Assembly (NCBI RefSeq): GCF_000975135.1
Contig: NZ_BBRF01000001.1
Span: forward strand, 717,591 to 781,590
Direction of reading: 5' to 3'
Length of the DNA stretch: 64,000 bases
Origin: Demequina aurantiaca
GTDB lineage: Bacteria; Actinomycetota; Actinomycetes; Actinomycetales; Demequinaceae
The notes under the pieces are model-generated. The model was given only the letters and a program-made list of their open reading frames with translations. It was not told the DNA's origin and made no database searches. How positions within the stretch are numbered: the first letter of the stretch is position 1; every line of letters starts with the position of its first letter. The position numbers and the translations under genes are program-made. This document shows positions 28,624 to 37,830 of this stretch, piece after piece.

Positions 28624-30933
28624 CTAGCTCACCGAGCACTGGTTCCCGTTGAGCGAGAACGCAGCCGGAACGGCCGGACCGCTGCCCGAACCGACGAACC
28701 CGAAGGTCACCGAGTCCCCAGCACCAATGATCGGGTTCCATGACAGGTTCTTCACGTGAACCGAGGATCCGGTCTGGCTGTCATCGCCGGCCCAGAGGTT
28801 CCTGATGCTCTCTCCCGCCGTGAAGTCCCACGCCAGATCCCAACCGTTGACGCCGATCGTGGCGTCGTTAGTGATGGTCACCTGTGAGATGAAACCGTTG
28901 GGCCAGGTGCCGTGGATCGTGTAGTCCACTGTGCACTGAGCGGGCTCGGGCGAGGCTCCGATGGTGACCGGAATCCGCACCACCGTGCCGGTCTTGTTGC
29001 CCGTGACCTCGATCACCGTGTCGCCCTCGGGCAACTTGGGAACGGTGAACTCGACATGCGCGGTGCCCTGCTCGTCATAGGCGTCGGTCTGCTGCTCGTT
29101 CGTGACAGCGAACTTTCCCCTGTTCTTGCCCCCGATGGTGACCTTGACGTTCTTGTCCAACGTATCGCCGGGACCGGTCATCATGAGCGAGCTGAGGTCA
29201 AAGGAAACGGTGTCTCCCTTAGCGACGGGCTCGTCGGTCATTCCGGTCACTCCTACCGCATGCTGCGTGGGGTCCACCTCGAGCGTGCCGTTGTCGTCAA
29301 GGTAGTCGACCATGGCCTGCAGGTCGACACGTCCCGAGTCCGCGACGTTGGTGCCCTCCGCGAGGGTCGAGAAGTTGTCTCCTCCCGCCGCGAGGAACGA
29401 GTTCGCCGTCACCGTGTAGGTGTCGTCAGCCCCGATCAGCTCGCCGTCCAGGTACATGTTCCCAATCCGTTCGCCAGCATCGGCGGCGGGGTCGTAGGTG
29501 TACGTGAACCCGGTCGAGGTGCCCAGGCGCAAGAAGGGACGTGAGGAGCCCTCCGGCTGCCACTGCTCCTCCAACACGTCGGAGATCTGCTCACCGGTGA
29601 GGGTCATTGTCACCAACGTGTTGGCAAACGGCTGAACATCGGCCGCCTGCTTAAAGGTGACGTCGCTCGGGTAAGTCTTGCGGTTGCCATCTGCCTTGCC
29701 GAGTAGGTCTGCGCGCAGACCTCCGGGGTTCATGAACGCAATCTGAGCACCAGACTCCTGGGTCGCCCACAGTTGGACGTCCGCGACGCCGTTACCGAGC
29801 GTCGACTCTGCGCCACGGGCGGAGCCGGGGTCGCCACCGGCGAGCGAGGCGCGGTAGAGCGGCGCGTCGATCTTTCCGATCACTGCCGCACCCAGGGGTT
29901 CGGCACTGTCGACCGCATCCTGAACGATCCCCGCCACGTCGGCATCGGGATCGTAGGCGTTGTAGAGCGGGATGATCGAGGTCTCGAGTCCCACCACATC
30001 ACCGTTCGCATTGAGTGTGAAGAGCAACTGGTTGAGGTTGACGCCGTACTGACCCGCGGAGACCACAGGGCGCTCGGTCACCGCGCGGCCCTCGTCCTGC
30101 CAGGCCTTGACCGGCACGCGGTGGTCGTACGCCAGGTGCGTGTGACCGGAGATGATCGCGTCCACGTCGTCGCTGACGTTGGTCACGATCTCACCAAAGT
30201 CGCTGTTGGGATCCACAGCATCGTCGTAGGCCGTGCTGGTCGCGCCTTCGTGAACCAGCAGGACCACCAGGTCTGCGCCGTCGGCCTTAAGCTGCGCAGC
30301 GGAGCGGTTCGCAGCCACGTAGGGCTCCTCGATGGTGAGACCCTCAATCCCTGATGGGCTGACGAGCTCGTGCAGGTGGTCGGTGACGGCTCCAACGAAC
30401 CCGACCTCGATGTCGCCAAAGTTCTCAGTCCAGGTCTCCGGAAGGGCGGGATCGCCAGCGGCGTCTCGAACATTCGCCCCCAGGTACTCCCACATAGCCC
30501 CGCCATAGGGGTTGGAGGTGGCGTCGTACGGTGCCATCACGCGGTTCACCAGGTCGTCGTAGCCCTGGTCGAACTCGTGGTTGCCGACTGCCGAGACGTC
30601 GAGTCCCATCGCGTTGAACGCGTCGATGGTGGGCTTGTCCTGCTGGACAAAGCTCTCAAACGTCGAGGCACCGATGAGGTCGCCAGCTGCGGCGAACACT
30701 GAATCGGGGTAGTCGGCCTCAAGCGCATCGATGGCGCCGCCCAACACGGCCGCGCCTGCGTCTCCGGAAAACGAGTTGGGCAATAGCCGACCATGAAAGT
30801 CGTTGATGCCCAGAATTTGCACTGTTGTGTCGTCCTCTGCCGCCTGCGCCGGGGTGATGGCGAGGGTAGCGAGGCCACCGATGGCTGCCGCGGTCGCGAC
30901 AACTCTGGCGGACGTGCGTAGCGCTAATGTCAT
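28624..30933 (-). CDS. Secreted 5'-nucleotidase (UshA-like) with CBM2
   Basis: 769 residues. The signal peptide (about 1-31) ends in TPAQA. The metallophosphatase domain has the motifs GINDFHGRL and GNHEFDQG and a C-terminal nucleotidase domain to about 520. Two Ig-like stretches follow. Residues 667-769 form a carbohydrate-binding module family 2: an initial Cys, [24 protein letters not shown] and a final Cys, as in cellulose- or chitin-binding modules. It would dephosphorylate extracellular nucleotides or sugar nucleotides while bound to polysaccharide. No sortase signal is seen. Confidence 0.93.
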   Translation of the reverse strand: MTLALRTSARVVATAAAIGGLATLAITPAQAAEDDTTVQILGINDFHGRLLPNSFSGDAGAAVLGGAIDALEADYPDSVFAAAGDLIGASTFESFVQQDKPTIDAFNAMGLDVSAVGNHEFDQGYDDLVNRVMAPYDATSNPYGGAMWEYLGANVRDAAGDPALPETWTENFGDIEVGFVGAVTDHLHELVSPSGIEGLTIEEPYVAANRSAAQLKADGADLVVLLVHEGATSTAYDDAVDPNSDFGEIVTNVSDDVDAIISGHTHLAYDHRVPVKAWQDEGRAVTERPVVSAGQYGVNLNQLLFTLNANGDVVGLETSIIPLYNAYDPDADVAGIVQDAVDSAEPLGAAVIGKIDAPLYRASLAGGDPGSARGAESTLGNGVADVQLWATQESGAQIAFMNPGGLRADLLGKADGNRKTYPSDVTFKQAADVQPFANTLVTMTLTGEQISDVLEEQWQPEGSSRPFLRLGTSTGFTYTYDPAADAGERIGNMYLDGELIGADDTYTVTANSFLAAGGDNFSTLAEGTNVADSGRVDLQAMVDYLDDNGTLEVDPTQHAVGVTGMTDEPVAKGDTVSFDLSSLMMTGPGDTLDKNVKVTIGGKNRGKFAVTNEQQTDAYDEQGTAHVEFTVPKLPEGDTVIEVTGNKTGTVVRIPVTIGASPEPAQCTVDYTIHGTWPNGFISQVTITNDATIGVNGWDLAWDFTAGESIRNLWAGDDSQTGSSVHVKNLSWNPIIGAGDSVTFGFVGSGSGPAVPAAFSLNGNQCSVS

Positions 30934-30962
30934 TGTTTGTCCCTTTCATATGGGTTTGGACC

Positions 30963-30975
30963 TTAGCGACGCTAA
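30963..30975. promoter_or_regulatory. Inverted repeat before the nucleotidase gene
   Basis: TTAGCG-A-CGCTAA, perfect 6-bp arms, 30-42 bp upstream of the nucleotidase start. It could be an operator or part of the promoter; no regulator is identified. Confidence 0.35.
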
Positions 30976-31011
30976 CCCGGCTTCACGCTCGGCGCATCTC
31001 GAAACACGCAC

Positions 31012-31033
31012 CGTCACCGGGCCGTCACCGAAC
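31012..31033. promoter_or_regulatory. PHO-box-like direct repeat
   Basis: CGTCACCG occurs at 31012-31019 and again at 31023-31030, exactly 11 bp apart. This matches the unit spacing and the TCACC core of actinobacterial PhoP direct-repeat units. It lies about 80-100 bp upstream of the secreted nucleotidase gene, a typical phosphate-starvation target. Confidence 0.4.
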
Positions 31034-31151
31034 TTTCATGTGGCCACAGTGCGCTTTGTCAGTGACGCGCATAGTGTTGAAGGGACAGGCGAGTCCACAC
31101 CCGCCCACCCACGAAAACTTGCGGAACTGATCCCGCGGAAGAGGAGCAATG

Positions 31152-31907
31152 ATGAGTCATTTCGATGGCAAGACGGCGCTAGTCACCGGAGGCGGTTCTG
31201 GACTCGGCGAGTCAATCAGCAAGGACCTCGCCAAGCACGGCGCCAACGTAGTTGTTGCCGACATCGACTTGGACGCCGCGACGCGGGTGGCTGAGGACAT
31301 CAAGGCCGATGGTGGCGAGGCCACCCCGTTCCAAGCCAACACAGCAGTCGCTGAGGACAGTAAGAAGTCCGTTGACTTTGCGGTTGAGACCTATGGCGCG
31401 CTCAACTTTGCCGTGAACAACGCCGGGATCGGAGGCGAATCGGCCCCCGTGGGTGAGGTGGACCTCGACGATTGGGATCGCGTGATCTCTATCAATCTGA
31501 GCGGCGTCCTCTACGGCATGCGCTATCAGATACCTGCCATTCTGGCCGCGGGGGCTCACGAGGGTGCCATCGTGAATATGGCCTCGATCCACGGAACGGT
31601 GGCCGCGCCAGGCAACGCCGCCTACACGGCCGCTAAGCACGGCGTGGTGGGAATGACCAAGAACGCCGCAGCGGAGTATGGCGCGCAAGGTCTACGGGTC
31701 AACGCGATTGGCCCGGGCTACATCGAGACACCACTGCTTGCGGCGGCTCCCAAGGAGTTGATCGACGGCATCGAGGCCAAGCACCCGCTCGGCCGACTGG
31801 GACAGCCGCATGAGGTAGCGAACCTGGCCACCTTCCTGCTCTCCGACAAGGCATCCTTTATGACGGGTTCATACGTCCTCGTCGATGGTGGCTACACGGC
31901 GGTCTGA
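31152..31907 (+). CDS. SDR family oxidoreductase
   Basis: 251 residues. I chose the second of two adjacent ATGs because GAGGAG (31141-31146) lies 5 nt before it and only 2 nt before the first. It has TGGGSGLGE for the dinucleotide, NNAGIGG, a catalytic Ser in NMASIHG and YTAAKHG with the Tyr-x3-Lys pair; the C-terminus LVDGGYTAV is classical. The substrate is unknown. It stands alone, about 100 bp before the glycan operon. Confidence 0.92.
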   Translation: MSHFDGKTALVTGGGSGLGESISKDLAKHGANVVVADIDLDAATRVAEDIKADGGEATPFQANTAVAEDSKKSVDFAVETYGALNFAVNNAGIGGESAPVGEVDLDDWDRVISINLSGVLYGMRYQIPAILAAGAHEGAIVNMASIHGTVAAPGNAAYTAAKHGVVGMTKNAAAEYGAQGLRVNAIGPGYIETPLLAAAPKELIDGIEAKHPLGRLGQPHEVANLATFLLSDKASFMTGSYVLVDGGYTAV

Positions 31908-32008
31908 CGTCAGATCGGCACCAGTTCTGCCCGGCGCACTGATAAATCACGGCGCTTGCGCATCAACGCGGTCTCCAACCCGCACACCACCCCAGATACC
32001 CTGGTGCC

Positions 32009-33064
32009 GTGAAGGTTGTCATCCAGGTCCCGTGCCTCAACGAGGAGTCCACGCTCGCGAGCGTGCTCGAAGGCCTACCCACGCACCTCGACGGCGTGGA
32101 TGAAATTGAGATCGTGATCATCGACGACGGTTCTTCGGACCGCACCGTCGAGGTCGCCCGCGAGCACGGCGTCACTCACATCGTGCGCCACGCCCGCAAC
32201 ATGGGGCTGGCACGTTCCTTCCGTGATGGGGTCGAGTACGCCCTCAGCATCGGGGCCGACATCGTCGTCAACACCGACGGCGACAACCAGTACCCCGGCG
32301 ACCGCATCGGCGACCTGGTGGCCCCCATCATCGCCGGCGATGCCGACATCGTGATGGGCGACCGCCAAACCCATACCATCGCGCACTTCTCGCCCTTCAA
32401 GAAGACGATGCAGCGGTTCGGCTCGTGGGTTGTCAACAGGGCGGCGGGCACCAAGCTGCCCGATGCCGCGTCCGGCTTCCGCGCTTACTCCCGGTATTCG
32501 CTCTACCGCCTGAACATCGTGACGCAGTTCAGCTACTGCATGGAGACCATCATCCAGGCGGGCAACAAGCGCCTCGCGATCATCTCCGTGCCCATCGAGA
32601 CCAACGCCAAGACGCGCGAGTCCCGCCTGTTCTCCAACAACTTTGAGCACATGCTGAAGTCCGGCCAGGCGATCCTGCGCTCGTACACGATGTACCGCCC
32701 ATGGACCCTCTTCGCGACCATCGCGGCGATCTTTGGGCTGATCGGCCTGTTCCCGTTCGTGCGCTTTCTGGTGCTGCGAATCGCCGGCAACGACGGCAAT
32801 CACATCCAGTCACTGATTTTTGGCTCCGCGATGATCGTGGTCGCGGTGCTCGCGCTTGCCCTCGGAGTGCTGTCGGACCTGATGCGCAACAATCGCATCC
32901 TGCACGAGGAGACCCTCGAGCGCCTCCGCGAGCAGCAGTACGGGCCGTCGCGCATCGCCGAACACACCCTCCCTAGTTTCCGCGCCGCCAAGCCGACCGT
33001 TCCCGGCAAGCCTTCCCCGGCATCGGCCGCCACCACCTCACCCGCCACGGAAGGCGACGCCTGA
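32009..33064 (+). CDS. Family 2 glycosyltransferase, membrane-associated
   Basis: 351 residues. The GT-A fold has IIDDGSSDRT and the metal motif NTDGDNQYPGD, typical of polyprenyl-phosphate sugar transferases related to dolichol-phosphate mannosyltransferase. Two C-terminal membrane helices (about 232-255 and 270-290) follow, then a Pro/Ala/Thr-rich tail. The GTG start has a TACCCT -10-like box ending 6 nt before it (31997-32002), suggesting leaderless transcription. It probably makes a lipid-linked sugar for the downstream genes, and its stop overlaps the next start by 1 nt. Confidence 0.9.
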   Translation: MKVVIQVPCLNEESTLASVLEGLPTHLDGVDEIEIVIIDDGSSDRTVEVAREHGVTHIVRHARNMGLARSFRDGVEYALSIGADIVVNTDGDNQYPGDRIGDLVAPIIAGDADIVMGDRQTHTIAHFSPFKKTMQRFGSWVVNRAAGTKLPDAASGFRAYSRYSLYRLNIVTQFSYCMETIIQAGNKRLAIISVPIETNAKTRESRLFSNNFEHMLKSGQAILRSYTMYRPWTLFATIAAIFGLIGLFPFVRFLVLRIAGNDGNHIQSLIFGSAMIVVAVLALALGVLSDLMRNNRILHEETLERLREQQYGPSRIAEHTLPSFRAAKPTVPGKPSPASAATTSPATEGDA

Positions 33065-34215
33065 TGCTCGGCAAACTCAAAAGGTACGCCAAGAACGCCC
33101 TCGCCGTTCCGGTGATTCGCAAGACCTACAACGGTGCCAATCGCGCCGTGCTTGAGTTGGGTGGTTCGTCGCGCATTGGCGCCACCATCTACTCCATTCC
33201 CGGCTTCTTCACGCAAAACCGCGAGCAGTGGGCCGTGCTGTCCGGACGCCGCGCCTACTACAAGAACCTTGGCAAGGACCGCTCTACTCACGTCGAGCTG
33301 CGCCGCAACGTGCATCGCCTCGAGAAGGGCATCCTGATGCAGCCGCGGCGCGACGTGTTCGCCCGCGACTACATCGAGGAGACGGTCGAGTTCTACGCCA
33401 AGGCGCTGGGGCGCCCGGCGACCACGTCCAATCTGGACGCGGGCGAGATGCAGTGGGCACACGACGTCCTGGCCGAATACTTCGGAATCGTGACGGGAGA
33501 CGATGCCGCGGTCGCGCGGTCGCGCGCCGTGTTCGAGGCGCTGCCCCGCTACGGAACTCCCGCCTCCGTCCACCCGTACCCGCAAGGATCGCTGCCCAAG
33601 ACGGACATCACCTACGAGCAGATCCTCCAACTCGCCGAGTCGCGCCGCTCGGTCCGCTGGTTCCAGGACCGCCCCGTGGAGCGAGAACTGATCGACAAGG
33701 CGCTGTTGGTTGCGCGCCAGTCTCCGTCCGCGTGCAACCGCCTTCCCTACGAATACCTGGTGTTCGACGACCCGGAGACCGTTCAGCAGGTCGCCGGAAT
33801 CCCGTTCGGTGCGACCGGCTACGCGCATCAGATCCCCACGGTCATTGTGGTCAAGGGTGACCTGTCCAACTACTTCTCTCCGCGTGACCGCCACGTGCCG
33901 TACATTGACGCGTCTCTCGCGACTATGGGCTTCATCTACGCGCTCGAGACGCTGGGGCTGAGCTCGTCCTGCATCAATTGGCCCGACTTCGAGCCGCTTG
34001 AGGGGCGCATGGCCAAGACGCTGCGCCTCAAGCCGCATGAGCGCGTGATCATGCTGCTCGCGGTCGGCTATGCGCAGCCCGACGCACTGGTCGCCTACTC
34101 CAAGAAGAAGTCGCTGGAGAACCTGCGGACCTTTGACCGGGACACGGTTGCCCGCGCGCCAAAGGCAGGCAAGGACGGCAAGCCAGCGGCCGCCGGCGAA
34201 GGCACCTTCGACTAG
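33064..34215 (+). CDS. Nitroreductase-family protein in a glycan operon
   Basis: 383 residues. The C-terminal ~200 residues are a nitroreductase fold: SRRSVRWFQDRPV, RQSPSACNRLPYEY (FMN contacts), ASLATMGFIYALETLGLSS. The N-terminal ~180 residues are an extra helical domain (RRNVHRLEKGILMQPRR) that I do not recognise. Nitroreductase-fold proteins occur beside polysaccharide pyruvyl transferases in exopolysaccharide loci, but their role is undefined. A flavin-dependent redox step on a glycan or lipid carrier is inference. The basic C-terminus is low complexity. Confidence 0.85.
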   Translation: MLGKLKRYAKNALAVPVIRKTYNGANRAVLELGGSSRIGATIYSIPGFFTQNREQWAVLSGRRAYYKNLGKDRSTHVELRRNVHRLEKGILMQPRRDVFARDYIEETVEFYAKALGRPATTSNLDAGEMQWAHDVLAEYFGIVTGDDAAVARSRAVFEALPRYGTPASVHPYPQGSLPKTDITYEQILQLAESRRSVRWFQDRPVERELIDKALLVARQSPSACNRLPYEYLVFDDPETVQQVAGIPFGATGYAHQIPTVIVVKGDLSNYFSPRDRHVPYIDASLATMGFIYALETLGLSSSCINWPDFEPLEGRMAKTLRLKPHERVIMLLAVGYAQPDALVAYSKKKSLENLRTFDRDTVARAPKAGKDGKPAAAGEGTFD

Positions 34216-34218
34216 CCG

Positions 34219-35250
34219 ATGGCGAACCGCAAGCAACTCCTGCGGACCGGCCTGGGCGTCCTCGTCATCGGCGTGGTCGCGTACTTCTTCGCCAAGGCGC
34301 TAGCGGACAACTGGGACGCCATCCAGGATGCCGACCTGTCGTGGGGCTGGTGGGCCCCCGCCGCATTGGTGTTGTTTGTCATTGCCGTGGCCATCTCGGG
34401 GTGGCTGTGGGGGCGCATCGTCGCCGTGCTGTCAGGTCAGCCCCTGACTGTCGCCGAGTCCATCCGGGTGCATTTCTCCTCGTGGCTGTTGAAGTACATC
34501 CCGGGACAGGCGGGATTCGTGGTCAACAAGGTGGCGTGGGGCAAGCGACGCGGGTTGTCACGCCTACTCGTGCTGATCTCCGTGGTGTACGAGAACGCGT
34601 TCCTGCTGCTCGGCTCAACAGTGCCAATGCTCGCGATCCTGCTGGTCGCCCGCGCCGGCGACGGCGAGGTCACGCACGCGGTGTGGTTCGCAGTCGCTGC
34701 GGTGGTGCCTCTCATCGTGCTGCTACACCCCGCGGTCTTCCACCGCATCGTCAACCTGCTTGCTAGGCGCACTCTCAAGCGCGAGGTGCCGCCCGAGTAC
34801 TTCCTGCGCACCGGCTCGGTGTGGAAGTACCAGCTGGCCTTCCTGCTGCCCAGGGTCATCAACGGTATCGGCGTCGTGGCGATTGCCATCGCCGTGGCGG
34901 ACGCCGCTCCCTCTTCGTGGCTACCACTCATCGCCGCGTACGCGCTGGCCGGTGCCGTAGGAATCCTGGCCGTTTTTGTGCCGAGCGGGTTGGGCGTGCG
35001 CGAATCGGTGTTCGTGCTGTTCGCCACTCCTTACCTGGGACTAGAGCAGGCCATCATCGTCTCCCTCGCGGCGCGCGTGCTCGCCACGGTCGCTGACCTG
35101 TTGATCGCCGGCGCCTACGGACTGCTGACCGCGAGCGCCAAGCGGCGGGGAGAGCTGCCCACGGCATCGGCCGATGTCAGCGTGCACGACACCGTGGCGG
35201 ACAATGGAACTTCCATCTCAGACGACGACAAGGACGTGCGGGACGCATGA
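34219..35250 (+). CDS. Lysylphosphatidylglycerol synthase-type TM protein
   Basis: 343 residues with about eight membrane helices. Recognisable pieces of the LPG_synthase_TM (UPF0104/AglD-like) family are SSWLLKYIPGQAG, followed by a basic loop, and VFVPSGLGVRESVFV near the C-terminus. Members are putative flippases or accessory transporters for lipid-linked sugars, and this is the likely role here between a GT2 and a pyruvyl transferase. It starts 3 bp after the upstream stop and its stop overlaps the next start as ATGA. Confidence 0.88.
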   Translation: MANRKQLLRTGLGVLVIGVVAYFFAKALADNWDAIQDADLSWGWWAPAALVLFVIAVAISGWLWGRIVAVLSGQPLTVAESIRVHFSSWLLKYIPGQAGFVVNKVAWGKRRGLSRLLVLISVVYENAFLLLGSTVPMLAILLVARAGDGEVTHAVWFAVAAVVPLIVLLHPAVFHRIVNLLARRTLKREVPPEYFLRTGSVWKYQLAFLLPRVINGIGVVAIAIAVADAAPSSWLPLIAAYALAGAVGILAVFVPSGLGVRESVFVLFATPYLGLEQAIIVSLAARVLATVADLLIAGAYGLLTASAKRRGELPTASADVSVHDTVADNGTSISDDDKDVRDA

Positions 35251-36497
35251 AGGTAGCAATCATCGGCTCGGCGCTGTCGGGCAACAAGGGCGCGGCGGCC
35301 ATGCTCGAGAGCGCGGTGCATCACCTGAGTGAGCGCCACCCCGGCGTCGAGATCTCGCACCTGAGCATGTACCCACGCTCGGATGCGGAGCTCAACACCC
35401 ACGAGAGCGTCACCGTGATGGATGCCTCGCCGCTGCGCCTGGGCGTGCTGATCAACGGCGGCGCGCTGGCGTGGCGGGTGCTGCCGTTTGCGCGGGAGTC
35501 CATCGCGTCCGGCGTGCCCGAGGTGGGTGCCATCGCCGACGCCGACGTCCTGCTCGACCAGGGCGGCATTACATTCGTGGACGGCCGCACCAAGTTCCTG
35601 ATCTACAACGTGGCGTCCGTGCTGCCGGCGCTGTTCGTGGGCACGCCCGTCGTGAAGTGCGCGCAGGCGCTCGGACCGTTCAAGTCCTTGGCGAACCGCA
35701 CGCTGGCCAAGGCGATCCTGCCGCGCATGGCGTCGATCGTGTCGCGCGGGGCCGTCACGCAGGCGCACCTGGACACTTTGGGGCTGACCAACACGGTGGC
35801 CGGCGCGGACCTCGCCTTCACGCTCGACGTCACCGAAGCCGATGCGGCGAGCGCGGAGGCCAAGGTCGACACCTCGTTCTTCGCCGGCGGCGACGTGGTG
35901 GGCATCTCGCCCTCGCAGGTGCTGAGGGCCGCTGCAGAGGGTCGCGGCGAGGACCACGTCCAGCAGATCGTCGACCAGATCGACCACATCACCGAGGAGC
36001 TCGGCCGTCCCGTGTACCTGGTCGCACACTCCACGCGTCCCAACGAAAAGACGCACAACAACGACCTGCCCGTGTGCCGGCTGATTCACGAACGCGTCGC
36101 ATCGCCAGACCGTGTGCTGTTCCCCGACGGCGAGCTGTCCTCGCAGGAGCTTCGCTCACTGATCGGCCGCTGCGACGTCTTTGTCGCGTCACGCTTCCAC
36201 GCGATGGTGAGTTCGCTGGCGACCGGCATTCCCACCCTGGTGTTGGGCTGGTCGCACAAGTACCGCGAGGTGTTGGACATGTTCGGACTTGCCTCCTGGG
36301 CACTACCCGCGGACGACGTGGACTTGGCGACCTTCGTCCTCAGGTTCGCGGAGCTGGACGCTCAGAAGGGTGCGGTGCGCGCGCAACTGGCCGAGCGCTT
36401 CCCCGCGGTGCGGGCGAAGGCGATGGAGCAGCTGGATGTGATTGATGCCGTTGCCCACCAGCAACCGGCCAGCACATCCTCCTCCACGGCCTCCTAG
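35247..36497 (+). CDS. Polysaccharide pyruvyl transferase family protein
   Basis: 416 residues of the WcaK/CsaB family. The N-terminus VAIIGSALSGNKGAAAML, DVLLDQGGITFVDG, CAQALGPFK and the C-terminal SRFHAMVSSLATGIPTLVLGWSHKY are diagnostic. These enzymes add pyruvate ketals to glycans, often for S-layer or wall attachment, although some homologues act differently. It ends the four-gene operon with GT2, nitroreductase-like and flippase-like genes. Confidence 0.92.
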   Translation: MKVAIIGSALSGNKGAAAMLESAVHHLSERHPGVEISHLSMYPRSDAELNTHESVTVMDASPLRLGVLINGGALAWRVLPFARESIASGVPEVGAIADADVLLDQGGITFVDGRTKFLIYNVASVLPALFVGTPVVKCAQALGPFKSLANRTLAKAILPRMASIVSRGAVTQAHLDTLGLTNTVAGADLAFTLDVTEADAASAEAKVDTSFFAGGDVVGISPSQVLRAAAEGRGEDHVQQIVDQIDHITEELGRPVYLVAHSTRPNEKTHNNDLPVCRLIHERVASPDRVLFPDGELSSQELRSLIGRCDVFVASRFHAMVSSLATGIPTLVLGWSHKYREVLDMFGLASWALPADDVDLATFVLRFAELDAQKGAVRAQLAERFPAVRAKAMEQLDVIDAVAHQQPASTSSSTAS

Positions 36498-36531
36498 ACA
36501 CTCTCCGAGTACCAGATCTCCACCCGCTCCG

Positions 36532-36725
36532 TATTGGTCCGATTTGGCACGTTCTGGAGCGGCTCGGCATCCTGTTGGTTGTTTTTGTCACGCCTGGGGC
36601 TTCGCCCAATGTGCTAAGGACTTCGACAGTTGGCGAGCGGCAGCGTCCGCCTCGCCAGTCGACTGGTCACTATCGGACCAATAGCAGTCTGAGAGCGCCC
36701 AAAGCGTGCGAATTCGGACCAATAG
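36532..36725. repeat. Three copies of an 11-bp repeat TCGGACCAATA
   Basis: TCGGACCAATAG occurs at 36673-36684 and 36714-36725 in direct orientation, and the inverse TATTGGTCCGA lies at 36532-36542. All are in the 260-bp gap between the pyruvyl transferase gene and the S4 gene. Between them GGCGAGCGG and CCGCCTCGCC (about 36632-36656) can form a hairpin that may act as a terminator. Function unknown. Confidence 0.45.
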
Positions 36726-36757
36726 GGGCGGACGGGAAGCGGCAGAGCGGGCGGCGA

Positions 36758-37129
36758 CTAGGAGCGACCCCTGAGCTTGTCGATCTGCCGGCGCTCCCGT
36801 TTGGTGGGCCGCCCCGCCCCCCGATCGCGCTTGCCCGCGAGCGCCACGTGCTCCTTGGGTGGCGGCTTGGGGCTGTGATCGATGTAGGCGGTCGCAGCAA
36901 CCGGCGCCCCCACCCGTTTGGACAGCAGCCTCGTCACCTCGACCACCCGCGGCCACTCACCGCCGCGCACCTCGATACGGTCGCCGGGAACCACGGTCGC
37001 GGAGGCCTTGGCTCGCTCGCCGTTGAGACGAATGTGACCCGCGCGGCACGCAGTGGTCGCCTGCGAGCGCGTCTTGGCCAATCGCACCGCCCACACCCAC
37101 GCATCGATGCGCACACTCGTCCGTTCCAT
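36758..37129 (-). CDS. hslR: S4-domain RNA-binding protein (Hsp15-like)
   Basis: 123 residues. The S4 fold is IDAWVWAVRLAKTRSQA, then GHIRLNGERAKAS and VVPGDRIEVR, as in Hsp15, which recycles stalled 50S subunits. The C-terminal ~45 residues are basic and unstructured. A TAGGCT -10-like box on the minus strand (37136-37141) ends 6 nt before the ATG. It is divergent from the YgjV-like gene. Confidence 0.9.
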   Translation of the reverse strand: MERTSVRIDAWVWAVRLAKTRSQATTACRAGHIRLNGERAKASATVVPGDRIEVRGGEWPRVVEVTRLLSKRVGAPVAATAYIDHSPKPPPKEHVALAGKRDRGAGRPTKRERRQIDKLRGRS

Positions 37130-37135
37130 CCCCCG

Positions 37136-37159
37136 AGCCTACGGCGCGCGCCGTAGGCT
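37136..37159. promoter_or_regulatory. 24-bp perfect palindrome with two divergent -10 boxes
   Basis: The sequence AGCCTACGGCGC followed by GCGCCGTAGGCT is a perfect 24-bp palindrome. Its ends are TAGGCT on each strand, each 6-7 nt before a start codon (37129 minus, 37167 plus). It therefore looks like a symmetric pair of leaderless promoters and possibly a repressor site. Confidence 0.5.
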
Positions 37160-37166
37160 GATCAGC

Positions 37167-37820
37167 ATGGACGTTCTTCTCGAAGCAATCGGCTGGGTCG
37201 GCTCAATTCTGATCGTGTGGTCACTGATGCAGGCGCGGGTGCTGCGCTTCCGGTGGATGAACTTCGCTGGAGCATTCGTCGCGACCGTCTACAACGGGGT
37301 GATCGGCATCTGGCCCTTCGCGTTCATGAACGCGGCGATCACCATCATCGACGCGTACTGGCTGGTACGGCTGTACCGCGAACGTGACGACGCCGAGGTC
37401 TACGAGGTCCTTTCAGTGGAACCCGAAGATGCCTTCCTTCAGCACGTGCTCGCGGTCCACGGCACCGACATCGCCAAGCACCAGCCGGCGTTCACCGCGC
37501 ACGCTCCGGCGGACGGCGCCAAACGCTCCACGTTCCTCGTGACGCGCGGCGACGAGGCCGTGGGTGTGGTCGTCGTTGCGGATCAGGGCGCTGGCGTGGG
37601 ACTGGTCGAGTTGGACTGGGTCAAGGAGCGCTTCCGCGACTTCGCACCTGGGGAGTTTGTTTACCGCTCCTCCAGCGCTCTGAGCGATGCCGGATTCACC
37701 CGCTTGGAGCGAGAGAAGCACGCGGCATTGGACGAGGCGTACGTTCAGAAGGTCGGCTTCCGCTCCGAGGGTGATCGTTGGGTGCGCGAAGTCACCACAC
37801 CGGCCCCGTCTGCGGAGTAA
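37167..37820 (+). CDS. YgjV-like inner membrane protein with extra C-terminal domain
   Basis: 217 residues from the ATG at 37167; a longer frame starts inside the divergent hslR gene and is rejected. The N-terminal ~75 residues hold three membrane helices typical of YgjV (EAIGWVGSILIVWSL, FAGAFVATVYNGVIG, MNAAITIIDAYWLVRL). The rest is a soluble domain with an acetyltransferase-like pattern (VGVVVVADQGAGVGLVELDW) that I cannot assign firmly. Function unknown. Confidence 0.85.
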   Translation: MDVLLEAIGWVGSILIVWSLMQARVLRFRWMNFAGAFVATVYNGVIGIWPFAFMNAAITIIDAYWLVRLYRERDDAEVYEVLSVEPEDAFLQHVLAVHGTDIAKHQPAFTAHAPADGAKRSTFLVTRGDEAVGVVVVADQGAGVGLVELDWVKERFRDFAPGEFVYRSSSALSDAGFTRLEREKHAALDEAYVQKVGFRSEGDRWVREVTTPAPSAE

Positions 37821-37830
37821 CTGGACCCTC

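Noticed and set aside
32800-34236. 478-residue minus-strand frame across GT2 end and nitroreductase gene
   Set aside because: Antisense to a gene with clear nitroreductase motifs; no recognisable protein.
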